Positions 1-6,900 of a DNA stretch of 15,002 nucleotides are shown here, one piece after another. Both the position numbers and the translations under genes were made by a program. The notes under the pieces were generated by a model, which saw only the letters and a list, made by a program, of their open reading frames with translations, did not search any database and was not told where the DNA came from. The DNA is from Bacteroidota bacterium. Lineage in GTDB: Bacteria; Bacteroidota; Bacteroidia; UBA8524. How positions within the stretch are numbered: the stretch's first letter is position 1; each line of letters starts with the position of its first letter. Location of the stretch: assembly GCA_003531115.1 (NCBI GenBank), contig DQHT01000147.1, forward strand, positions 21,220 to 36,221. Direction: 5' to 3'.

Positions 1-28
1 AATCATAAATCAAAAATCATAAATCAAA
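1..28. repeat. heptamer array at the aroE 3' end
   Basis: Two tandem 14-bp units, each made of the two related heptamers AATCATA and AATCAAA. The array runs off the left edge, so its full length is unknown. The aroE stop codon (TGA on the minus strand, 24-26) lies inside the last unit. Other arrays with a 7-bp period occur at 1861-1909 and 1974-2001. No hairpin or function is evident. Confidence 0.7.
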
Positions 29-749
29 AATTCCAGATCTTCCAAGCGGCCTCAGCCTGCAAATGCAACATCTCCAATCCGTTTTTGATGGCTGCTCCCT
101 GTTTTTTAGCATTCTGAAGGAACAGGGTCTCTTCCGGATTGTAGACCAGATCATAAACAAGATGGGAGGGGGTAATGGCGGTATAGGGAATATCCACGCA
201 GGTTTTGGTATCTGGAAACATACCGAGTGGGGTGCAATTGATCAATAAAGCATGCTCCCGGATCATGGCGTCATCCACATCCTTATACGAGGTTTCTCCA
301 TTCCGGCTTACTACTGTGTAGGCAATGCCCAGGTCTCTTAAAACAACCTGAACGGCTTTGGCTGCACCTCCATCCCCAAAAATAAGGGCTGTTTTATGAT
401 GGGATTTGAGCAGTGGGAGCAGGGAATCACGAAAGCCGGTATAATCCGTGTTCCATCCTTTTAATAGCCCATTGTGAAGGAATTCGATGGTATTCACCGC
501 TCCGATTCGCCGGGCCTTTTCATCGAGTTCATTCAGGTAAGGGATGATGCTCGATTTATAGGGGATGGTAACATTCAGTCCATATAATTTAGGCACCAGT
601 TTTATTACCTCCGGAAAGATGTCGATGTCCTCGATCTCAAAAAACTGGTAGTCGGCATCGCGGTTGCCTTCGGTTTTGAACTTATTGAGGAAATAGTCCC
701 TCGAAAAGGAGTGTTCCAGGGTTTTACCGATGAGGCCAAATAACCTCAT
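24..749 (-). CDS. aroE: shikimate dehydrogenase (NADP+)
   Basis: Reduces 3-dehydroshikimate to shikimate with NADPH in the cytoplasmic shikimate pathway to aromatic amino acids and chorismate. At 241 residues it has the short length usual for Bacteroidota AroE. The substrate-binding N-terminus carries GLIG and HSFS (about residues 5-16). The NVTIPYK segment supplies the catalytic lysine K65, and NTDYTGF supplies the catalytic aspartate D102. A glycine-rich nucleotide loop GDGGAAKA (125-132) is followed by VSRN (about 147-150), the usual place for the NADP phosphate contact. The start ATG overlaps the end of the upstream DUF368 gene by four bases (ATGA), which implies translational coupling in one operon. 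The gene appears intact; its stop codon lies in a heptamer repeat. Confidence 0.96.
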   Translation of the reverse strand: MRLFGLIGKTLEHSFSRDYFLNKFKTEGNRDADYQFFEIEDIDIFPEVIKLVPKLYGLNVTIPYKSSIIPYLNELDEKARRIGAVNTIEFLHNGLLKGWNTDYTGFRDSLLPLLKSHHKTALIFGDGGAAKAVQVVLRDLGIAYTVVSRNGETSYKDVDDAMIREHALLINCTPLGMFPDTKTCVDIPYTAITPSHLVYDLVYNPEETLFLQNAKKQGAAIKNGLEMLHLQAEAAWKIWNF

Positions 750-1672
750 GCGCTTGCTTTCATTTTAGCACCTGCTTTATCAAGGAGCAGCACAAAGAGG
801 AGTCCGCCAAGAGCCAGGGCCAGGGCGATAAAGAAGTGATTGTCGTATGCCGGAGGAGCGATATTTTCCTGGATCAGGGGTTTTGCCACACCATGGCTAT
901 CCAAATAGGTTTCGAGGGTAAGTTTCCAGGGCCATACCTTATTGAGGGAGCCGATCATAAAGCCACAAAGGGCAGCCACGACCACATCATGGTAATGTTT
1001 TAATAACCATTGCAGGATACAGGCGAAAAAAAGGAGCCCGGAAATACAGCCCAATGCAAACACGATCAGGGAAGGCAGAACGGAAAAGTCGCCCCCGGTG
1101 AGGGTGGAGATCATACCAATAATATGGCTGTATTGGCCAAGCATGACAAGGATATAAGAACCCGAAATGCCGGGAAGGATCATGGCGATGATGGCCACAA
1201 ACCCGCTGAAGAAGGTACCTAAATACGTATCGGGCACATGAATTTGCTGCATGGAGGTAAGGTACCAGGCCATCGCAGTACCGAGTACCAGCATAACTAC
1301 TACCCACACATTCCATTTTTTTATCTCTTTGATAACGAGGATGGAAGAGGCGATGATCAATCCGAAAAAGAAGCTCCATAAATGAACTTCATGGTGTTCG
1401 AGGAGGTAGGTGATAAGTTTTGCCAGGGATACGATGGCCGTAAGGATACCGGCCATAAGTACCAGCAGGAATTTATAATCGATGGCCTCCAGAAAAGCCA
1501 TGATCTTTCCTTTAAAGAGCAGTTTCAGGCTATGAATATTTACCCCGCTGATGGCAGCCAACAGGCGCTCATAAATACCCGTGATAAATGCGATTGTCCC
1601 TCCCGAAACCCCGGGAACCACATCGGCAGCGCCCATGGCGATACCTTTTAAATAGAGCAAGATCCAGTTCAT
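746..1672 (-). CDS. DUF368 membrane protein, PopT-type undecaprenyl-phosphate translocase
   Basis: Polytopic inner-membrane protein of 308 residues. The DUF368 (PopT) family is known to flip undecaprenyl phosphate back across the membrane, recycling the lipid carrier for peptidoglycan and other surface glycans; this role is assigned here by family. The two characteristic repeated motifs are visible: DVVPGVSGGTIAF near the N-terminus and MILPGISGSYILVMLG in the middle, as expected for an inverted-repeat fold. The rest is largely hydrophobic helices. A TTG codon nine bases upstream (1681) stays in frame, but it lies inside the -7 promoter box, so ATG at 1672 is the better start. First gene of an operon with aroE; pairing of these two genes is common in Bacteroidota. 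Confidence 0.9.
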   Translation of the reverse strand: MNWILLYLKGIAMGAADVVPGVSGGTIAFITGIYERLLAAISGVNIHSLKLLFKGKIMAFLEAIDYKFLLVLMAGILTAIVSLAKLITYLLEHHEVHLWSFFFGLIIASSILVIKEIKKWNVWVVVMLVLGTAMAWYLTSMQQIHVPDTYLGTFFSGFVAIIAMILPGISGSYILVMLGQYSHIIGMISTLTGGDFSVLPSLIVFALGCISGLLFFACILQWLLKHYHDVVVAALCGFMIGSLNKVWPWKLTLETYLDSHGVAKPLIQENIAPPAYDNHFFIALALALGGLLFVLLLDKAGAKMKASA

Positions 1673-1678
1673 CGCCTG

Positions 1679-1709
1679 CAAAGCTATTTATTCGTCGCTT
1701 AATGCGAAA
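1679..1709 (-). promoter_or_regulatory. promoter of the DUF368-aroE operon
   Basis: On the minus strand TAGCTTTG (1686 down to 1679) matches the Bacteroidota -7 consensus TAnnTTTG exactly. A TTTC (1709-1706) lies 19 bases upstream, the place expected for the -33 TTTG element. Only six bases separate the -7 box from ATG at 1672, so the transcript should have almost no leader. Confidence 0.65.
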
Positions 1710-1712
1710 TAT

Positions 1713-1745
1713 TTTCCTTACTCAGGCGTTCTTTTACTAGTTTTG
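1713..1745 (+). promoter_or_regulatory. promoter of the small lipoprotein gene
   Basis: TAGTTTTG (1738-1745) matches TAnnTTTG exactly, and TTTC (1713-1716) lies 21 bases upstream as a possible -33 element. The ATG at 1751 is five bases downstream, so this mRNA also appears nearly leaderless. It is divergent from the promoter at 1679-1709. Confidence 0.55.
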
Positions 1746-1750
1746 TTTTT

Positions 1751-1861
1751 ATGAAAGTCCGGAAATCACTTGTCTTTTTTGTTCTCCTGTTTCTTTTGGC
1801 AGCTTCTCTTCCTGCGTGCAGAGGGGGGAAATGTGATTGCCCGACGTTTAAAAGCTTATAG
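1751..1861 (+). CDS. 36-residue lipoprotein, function unknown
   Basis: A short reading frame of 36 codons. It starts with a positive N-terminus (MKVRKS), a hydrophobic stretch and a lipobox-like ASLPAC with the presumed lipidated cysteine at residue 23. The mature part would be only 14 residues, CRGGKCDCPTFKSL, including a Cys-X-Cys-Pro motif that could bind metal or be redox-active (inference). A well-placed -7 box five bases upstream and a complete signal sequence argue for a real gene despite the length. I recall similar tiny lipoproteins with a CDCP motif in Bacteroidota but cannot name a family. The stop codon TAG is the entry into the following GACCATA array. An antisense frame over the same bases (1699-1887) has no such features. 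Confidence 0.6.
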   Translation: MKVRKSLVFFVLLFLLAASLPACRGGKCDCPTFKSL

Positions 1862-1909
1862 ACCATAGACCATAGACCATAGACCATAGACCATAGACCA
1901 TGGACGATG
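1861..1909. repeat. GACCATA heptamer array, left arm
   Basis: Five exact copies of GACCATA (1861-1895), then GACCATG (1896-1902) and the variant GACGATG (1903-1909). The array begins at the stop codon of the small lipoprotein gene. The inverse heptamer recurs at 1974-2001. Confidence 0.9.
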
Positions 1910-1973
1910 GCTGGTTATAGTTAAATATGGTGTTGTCGTTATCTTATTGTATGAAGCGATAATTTTATTAAGC

Positions 1974-2001
1974 TATGGTCCATGGTCCATGGTCCATGGT
2001 C
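1974..2001. repeat. CATGGTC heptamer array, right arm (inverted)
   Basis: TATGGTC followed by three exact CATGGTC copies, the reverse complement of the GACCATA/G heptamers at 1861-1909. The two arrays face each other across 64 bp of AT-rich sequence and could form a long imperfect stem. The spacer holds no credible gene. Confidence 0.9.
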
Positions 2002-2081
2002 CAGATCTATACGATTTACTCCATAAATTCGTTTCTAATTCGAACCTTCCCCTTCACTTGTGAAAGCGCCTCTGGAGCTGA

Positions 2082-2570
2082 ATGAGAAAATTCATCAGAA
2101 TTCAGTATATTCCTCTATTGAAACGAGCTACCTTCCTCTTTATCAGTCTGATTTCTTTGACCTTGCTCCATGCGCAGGAGGATGGTTCAGAAAATGTACC
2201 CACATTAAGGAACGAATATTTTACCCAGCTGGGATATTTTAAACCATTTACTTCCTCGTGGAAATATCCATCGGAAGCGTTTACTATGAATCCTTATATT
2301 GGGTATTCCTTTCATTTTGGATTGCGTCATTTTGATCCAAATCAGAATAAGTTCTTCCAGTTTTCTGTGGGTAGAAGGATGACTTATGTTGCTTTTGAAA
2401 TGAAGCAGGACTATGTGAATGAATTAAGTCCGGATTATGAAGTCCGGGTAAGGATGGGAGGATGGCAGGGCATTACGGATGTGAATTTTGGCTTCGGTTC
2501 CAGACTTCAACTCAACCGCCATTTGTATGTACAGCCGGCACCTTATTTATTACAAGCAAAAATCCTATGA
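2082..2570 (+). CDS. small outer-membrane beta-barrel-like protein, 3'-frameshifted
   Basis: 162 residues as read. It has an N-terminal signal peptide (hydrophobic core about residues 17-29, cleavage probably after LLHAQ) followed by alternating, aromatic-rich segments such as YIGYSFHFGLRHF, FFQFSVGRRMTYVAF and VNFGFGSRLQL, the look of amphipathic beta strands of an outer-membrane barrel. No named family is recognised. The reading frame stops at 2568-2570 in a short odd end, QAKIL. The +1 frame continues from about 2554 to a TAG at 2632-2634 and ends YHYRF, a C-terminal aromatic typical of outer-membrane barrels. The gene therefore seems to have suffered a frameshift at about 2541-2556, unless this is a sequencing error. 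Confidence 0.6.
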   Translation: MRKFIRIQYIPLLKRATFLFISLISLTLLHAQEDGSENVPTLRNEYFTQLGYFKPFTSSWKYPSEAFTMNPYIGYSFHFGLRHFDPNQNKFFQFSVGRRMTYVAFEMKQDYVNELSPDYEVRVRMGGWQGITDVNFGFGSRLQLNRHLYVQPAPYLLQAKIL

Positions 2571-2634
2571 ATTAAATACAGCTCTTTTGTTTAAAGACTA
2601 TTCCTTGGCTGTGACGTATCATTATCGTTTTTAG
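2554..2634 (+). pseudogene. out-of-frame C-terminal tail of the 2082 gene
   Basis: Read in the +1 frame relative to the gene at 2082, this stretch gives 26 residues, beginning KQKSYELN, running through LFKDYSLAVTY and ending HYRF before a TAG stop. The composition continues the beta-strand pattern of the upstream protein, and the terminal phenylalanine fits the C-terminal signature of outer-membrane proteins. The junction lies in the AT-rich stretch TTATTTATTA (2543-2552), a plausible place for a one-base indel. Confidence 0.55.
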
Positions 2635-2637
2635 ACA

Positions 2638-2674
2638 CGGACCGTGCCGGTCCTGAAGCTTTTGCGCTGGGTTT
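2638..2674. repeat. 37-bp direct repeat, copy 1
   Basis: Identical over 37 bp to 2812-2848; the copies start 174 bp apart. It contains a perfect small hairpin, GGACCG-TGC-CGGTCC (2639-2653). It begins three bases after the out-of-frame stop of the outer-membrane gene, so it could be a 3'-end or terminator-like element, but no clean T-run follows. Confidence 0.85.
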
Positions 2675-2798
2675 GTCTTAAACCCATCATCTGCTGAGGT
2701 TTCTGCCAATGCTGTGGTGTTAAACGTACTATACTCCTTATACTTACAAGACTCTCACACTTAAGTTTTCTGCTACCCGGTAAGCGTTTATTTCCTCC

Positions 2799-2848
2799 GC
2801 ACAAAAGCTGTCGGACCGTGCCGGTCCTGAAGCTTTTGCGCTGGGTTT
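2799..2848. repeat. 37-bp direct repeat, copy 2, within a longer hairpin
   Basis: The 37-bp repeat itself is 2812-2848. Here the sequence just upstream (2799-2818) also pairs with 2822-2841: 16 Watson-Crick pairs and one GU in a 20-position stem, closed by a TGC loop. Copy 1 lacks this outer stem. This copy may be the complete element and copy 1 a partial one. Confidence 0.8.
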
Positions 2849-2923
2849 CTTCCTCATCCCCTCACCACCTCACCTCCTCCTCTTCTCCAGGTCCCCTCGT
2901 CTCCAAGTCTGATGTCTCTGCTC

Positions 2924-2956
2924 GTCCGTTTACTTCGACGAGCTCAGCAAACGGAC
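2924..2956. repeat. REP-like hairpin
   Basis: A perfect 8-bp inverted repeat, GTCCGTTT (2924-2931) and AAACGGAC (2949-2956), encloses a 17-base core containing TTCGACGAGCTCAG. That core closely resembles the TTCGACAAGCTCAG motif which I recall as a dispersed repeat in many Bacteroidota and sphingomonad genomes. Matching CT-rich words flank it on both sides. Confidence 0.65.
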
Positions 2957-3061
2957 CATCTCCAAGTCTCCTCGTCTCCAAGCTGTGTCCGCCGAAGCTC
3001 ATCGATAGTCTCAGGGGCAAGATCAATCTTGGCGAGCAAAGGCGGATCCCTGCATTTTCCT

Positions 3062-3069
3062 TATATTTC
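3062..3069 (+). promoter_or_regulatory. possible -7 box of the LuxR-type gene
   Basis: TATATTTC resembles TAnnTTTG with one mismatch and lies 19 bases before ATG 3089. No good -33 element is found at the normal spacing. The main value is in supporting the 3089 start over the in-frame upstream ATG at 2912. Confidence 0.4.
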
Positions 3070-3088
3070 GCCTGCCAAACCTGTATCC

Positions 3089-3841
3089 ATGCTTCGATTG
3101 CTATTCATAGTGCTGATTTCCTGCATCAGTATAAACATGTCATATTCCATTTCAATTCCGGAGGAAACCGGGACAGAATCGCATCTCGAAAAGCACCTCG
3201 GCCTCGTTACCCTGAACAGGAATTTAAAGATCGCGCTGTATTGCAGTCTCTCTGCAGTACTTGTTTTGGCGCTGGCGACTGTTTATTGGAGGAGAAAAGC
3301 GGTGGAATTGATGCGCGTAAAGGTGGAGGACCCGGTAAAAGAAGATACAGAAGCGCATTATGAACGTAATGAAACGGATGCTGAAGTAGGACTGCTCCGG
3401 GATGCCTTAAATGAGCAAAGGGCGAAAGTAGTACGGCATGAGGTGCAAAAAAAAGAGCTGCTGGCTTATATTGAAGAGCTAAAAGCTTTACAGGGCAGTA
3501 CAGAAGTAAAACATAAGACCATTCAGATCCAGCGCATTTTTGCCGAGCAAAAAACAGATGATATCGTAAATAAGGTTGAAAATACCGCCAAAGTACTCTA
3601 CCCCGAGCTGGTTGAGGCCGTTCAAAAACAGTATCCTGAATTAAATAAGCTGGAACTGCAATATTGTATGATGCTCACCCTGGGCTATAATCTGGATGAA
3701 GTTATGTCGGTTTTGGGGCGTTCTGAGAAGGCGATCAAGAGCCTGCGCTACCGGATACGGAAAAAAATGAAACTGGAAAATCCACAATCTTTAAAACGTT
3801 TTATTCGTGAAATGAACGTTTATCTTACAGAAAATCAATAG
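3089..3841 (+). CDS. membrane-anchored LuxR-type HTH regulator lacking TPRs
   Basis: 250 residues. It has a hydrophobic N-terminus (about 1-20, signal peptide or first membrane segment), a short loop likely on the periplasmic side, a clear transmembrane helix (about 46-66, followed by WRRK), a charged coiled-coil region (about 95-165) and a C-terminal LuxR-type helix-turn-helix (about 183-240) containing ELQYCMMLTLGY and SEKAIKSLRYRIRKKM. This order matches the end of the common Bacteroidota regulators that carry periplasmic TPRs before the membrane helix, but here the TPR sensor is absent. The frame could extend upstream to 2912, but that part is encoded by repeat DNA; the 3089 start gives a proper membrane leader and a possible promoter. 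It ends 136 bp before the surface-protein gene on the same strand, which makes it a candidate regulator of that gene (inference). Confidence 0.78.
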   Translation: MLRLLFIVLISCISINMSYSISIPEETGTESHLEKHLGLVTLNRNLKIALYCSLSAVLVLALATVYWRRKAVELMRVKVEDPVKEDTEAHYERNETDAEVGLLRDALNEQRAKVVRHEVQKKELLAYIEELKALQGSTEVKHKTIQIQRIFAEQKTDDIVNKVENTAKVLYPELVEAVQKQYPELNKLELQYCMMLTLGYNLDEVMSVLGRSEKAIKSLRYRIRKKMKLENPQSLKRFIREMNVYLTENQ

Positions 3842-3922
3842 GATAAAAATTTCGAGCCCTTTTCGAGGCCCTGTAAATTTAACAGCCTTCTTTGCTTCTA
3901 CTTTTCTTTGATGGATGAATGC

Positions 3923-3949
3923 CCGGCAACCCTGACGCTTAGGGTCCGG
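3923..3949 (+). promoter_or_regulatory. hairpin in the leader of the surface-protein gene
   Basis: CCGG-CA-ACCCT, a seven-base loop GACGCTT, then AGGGT-CCGG: a nine-pair stem with a two-base bulge, 28 bases before the ATG at 3978. A TACTTTTC (3899-3906) upstream could be the -7 box, which would put the hairpin in the 5' UTR. There is no T-run, so it is not an intrinsic terminator; a stability or translation-control element is possible. It matches no riboswitch class I can name. Confidence 0.45.
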
Positions 3950-3977
3950 CCAAAAACGAAAAGATAAATCCAAACCT

Positions 3978-6900
3978 ATGAAAATGTTTACTCTTAAAAG
4001 CCTGTACCGCTCCCTTGCCGTTGCAGGTTTAATTATGATCACGGGATTCCTCGATCCCGTCAGCGGGCAGAGCTGCAGTCTGCCGAGTGTTTCTTCCCCG
4101 GCTTCGTATAATTATGCGTCGCGTCAGGTAACTTTTAGCAATGTGAGCCTTAACAGCGGCGGAAACAGTGCTCAGGTGAACCCCGGTCAAACAGTGAATA
4201 TCAGCTTTAGCTGGTCGAGCAGCCAGAATGGAAGCTATTGCTCCGGTTGTATTGTACAGCTTTATGTGGGTATTAACGGACATTTTACCCAATGTTTGAC
4301 CAGTGGATTTAATGGTTACAGCGCAAGCGGCAGCCAGAATTTCAATTTCACGGCTCCATCTACTGCGGGTATTTATTACATCACCAGCACAGGCACCCTG
4401 CATTACAGCTGCCAGAGTGTTGGAACGCCACAATGTGGAGGAAGTACACTTGCTGTAATTCGTGTTGGAAACCCAAGTCAAACTGCCAGTGTAGCCATTA
4501 CCGGAAACACTTCTTTTTGTCCGGGTAACACCGCAACCATGAGCGCAACAGTGAGCGGTAACTTTTGTACCCCTTCAGGCATTACCTACCAATGGTATGC
4601 CGGTGGAGATCCTTATACCTTAGGAACTGCCATCAGCGGAGCTACTTCGAGCAGCTATACTACTTCAACTCAAGGTAACTACCGTGTTGTAGCTACCAAT
4701 GCTTGTGGAGGTTCCGTAGCATCAAGCCCGTTTTTTGTTTCTCAGGATAATGTGGCTCCGGTTGCTATAGCAAAAGATGTAACCATTTATCTGGATGCAA
4801 ATGGTTCAGCTACCCTCACTCCGGGAATGATGGATAATGGTTCTTCTGACAACTGCGGAATCAATACCCTGACCCTTAGTAAAACGACTTTCAGTTGCAA
4901 CAACATTAACCAGGTGAGCAACGGTACACTTAGCGGTAACCTTACCTGCGACAATGAATTTGTGGCTTACTTGTCTACCAGTGCAACAAGTCTTGGAACT
5001 CAAATAGGATCAGGAACCGACTGGACTCAAACCTATTCGCTGACTTCTCAGACCCTGACAACCGGAAGCGACTATTATCTGCATATTAAAGCCACCGATA
5101 TTGGAAGTATTGAAGCCTTGATCGGAACTTTCAATGTGAGTGGTAGTTTTATCTTTGCCAATGGCCTGCAAACCATGAGTACCAATCCGTCCTACTGGAC
5201 AGTTGCCAACTCTTTCGGTGGGACGAATATTGGCCCCGTTGCTTTGGGTACAAATGGAATGAGTCCCTGGGGTACTCGCTCGGGTATTGCCTCCACTGCT
5301 CAATGGATCTGGAGAAACCCTACCAATACTTCTGGTGGCGAAACGGTTTATTTCACTACAAAAATTTCCTTCAATGCCGTATACAATGATATTATCCTCA
5401 CTGCAACCGACTACAGCAATAATTCAGGATTTGATATTGGTCGTGTTACCGTAGTCGATAACATAGCGCCAACCGTTGTTACGCAAAATGTAACCCTCTA
5501 CCTGGATGCAAACGGAAATGCTTCAACCACCGCCGCAGCTGTGAACAACGGTTCTTATGACAATTGCGGTGTGGCTTCGGTGACATTGTCCAAAACTTCT
5601 TTCAACTGCAGCAATGCAGGTGCAAATACCGTTGTCCTGACAGTAACAGATGAGAGCGGGAACAGTGCTACGGGTAATGCAACAGTTACCGTGGTAGACA
5701 ATAGTGCGCCTAGCATTTCATGTGGAGCTAATATCACAGCGAGCAGCAATATAACGAGCGGGTCAGCCAGCGTATCAACCGGATCTGTAAGCGCATACAT
5801 TTTTAATAGCACAAGTTACTCGTACAACTTTACTGATCCAGTGCCATCAGGTGCTACAATCACAGGCGTTACGATCAATGCAACCGTATACTATCCATAT
5901 AACTGCTGCTATGCACACAATTACATGAGCATCAATAGCTCAGGTATTGGCGGCTGGTCTCCGGGTGTAACTTCCGGGGTGCAGTCAGGTACTGTTACCT
6001 CTAATACAGAGCCAAGCGGATACAATTATGGTGGCACAAATACATTCACTGCTTATTCCTGGTGGAACGGTATCACCTTCAAAGGCGCAACCATCACATT
6101 TAATTATGTGCTTGGCGGATGCTCCGGACAAATTACTGTTGCCGCTCCTACCGCAACGGATAATTGTGGCATTGCTTCCCTAACTAACTCCTTTAACAAT
6201 TCAGCCAACGCAACAGATCTTTATCCTGTTGGCTCAACCACTGTTATTTGGACCGCCACAGATGTGAATGGCAATCAAAATACCTGTTCGCAAGTAATCA
6301 CGGTCAATGATAATGAAGCACCTGATGTGCTGACTCAAAATGTAACCATCTATTTGGATGCAAACGGTGCTGCGAGCACTACTGCTTCTGCTGTGAATAA
6401 TGGTTCTTCAGACAATTGTGGCATTGCAAGTATGTCGCTTTCTAAAACATCTTTCGACTGCTCGAATGTGGGAAATAACTCGGTTACATTGACTGTAACA
6501 GATATCCATTCCAATTCTGCAACAGGAACGGCTACGGTGACTGTGGTTGACAATACGGCTCCAACCGTTAATACACAAAACGTAACTATTTATCTGGATG
6601 CAAATGGCGCCGCGAGCACAACAGCTTCTGCGGTAAACAATGGTTCTTCAGATAATTGTGGTGTAGGAAGTGTAGCACTATCGAAAACATCATTCGATTG
6701 CTCAAACGTTGGAAACAATGCAGTAACATTGACTGTAACCGATGTAAACGGTAACACAAATACAGGAACTGCAACAGTAACTGTAGTTGATAACTCCGCA
6801 CCAACCATTACAACCCAAAATGTAACCATCTATCTGGATGCCAACGGAGCTGCTTCAACAAATGCTGCAGCAGTCAACAATGGCTCTTCCGACAACTGCG

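Larger units (their letters stand above)
2635..3061. other. repeat-filled intergenic region without a credible gene
   Basis: Between the outer-membrane gene and the LuxR-type regulator there are over 400 bp with no convincing coding sequence. Open frames here are rich in Ser, Pro and Arg and lie in low-complexity CT-rich DNA. The contents are two copies of a 37-bp repeat, a 7-bp stem TGGGTTT/AAACCCA (2668-2686) at the edge of the first copy, a CT-rich tract (about 2850-2910), a REP-like hairpin (2924-2956), and two copies of CCTCGTCTCCAAG (2895-2907 and 2970-2982) flanking that hairpin. Confidence 0.7.

Noticed and set aside
1673..1681. TTG start giving the DUF368 protein three more residues
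   Set aside because: The TTG overlaps a perfect -7 box; ATG at 1672 also gives the normal N-terminus of the family.
1699..1887. 62-codon frame on the minus strand over the small lipoprotein gene
   Set aside because: It begins in the GACCATA array, has no signal or domain character, and is antisense to a frame with a clear signal sequence and promoter.
2638..2848. 37-bp repeat pair considered as a minimal CRISPR
   Set aside because: Only two copies, with a 137-bp spacer and no cas genes; a REP/MITE-like element fits better.
2912..3088. 59-codon N-terminal extension of the LuxR-type regulator
   Set aside because: It is encoded by the REP-like hairpin and CT-rich words and would place Arg/Ser-rich sequence before a good membrane leader starting at 3089.
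2818..3363. Ser/Pro-rich plus-strand frame through the repeat region
   Set aside because: Composition reflects CT-rich repeat DNA, and it overlaps the LuxR-type gene in another frame.
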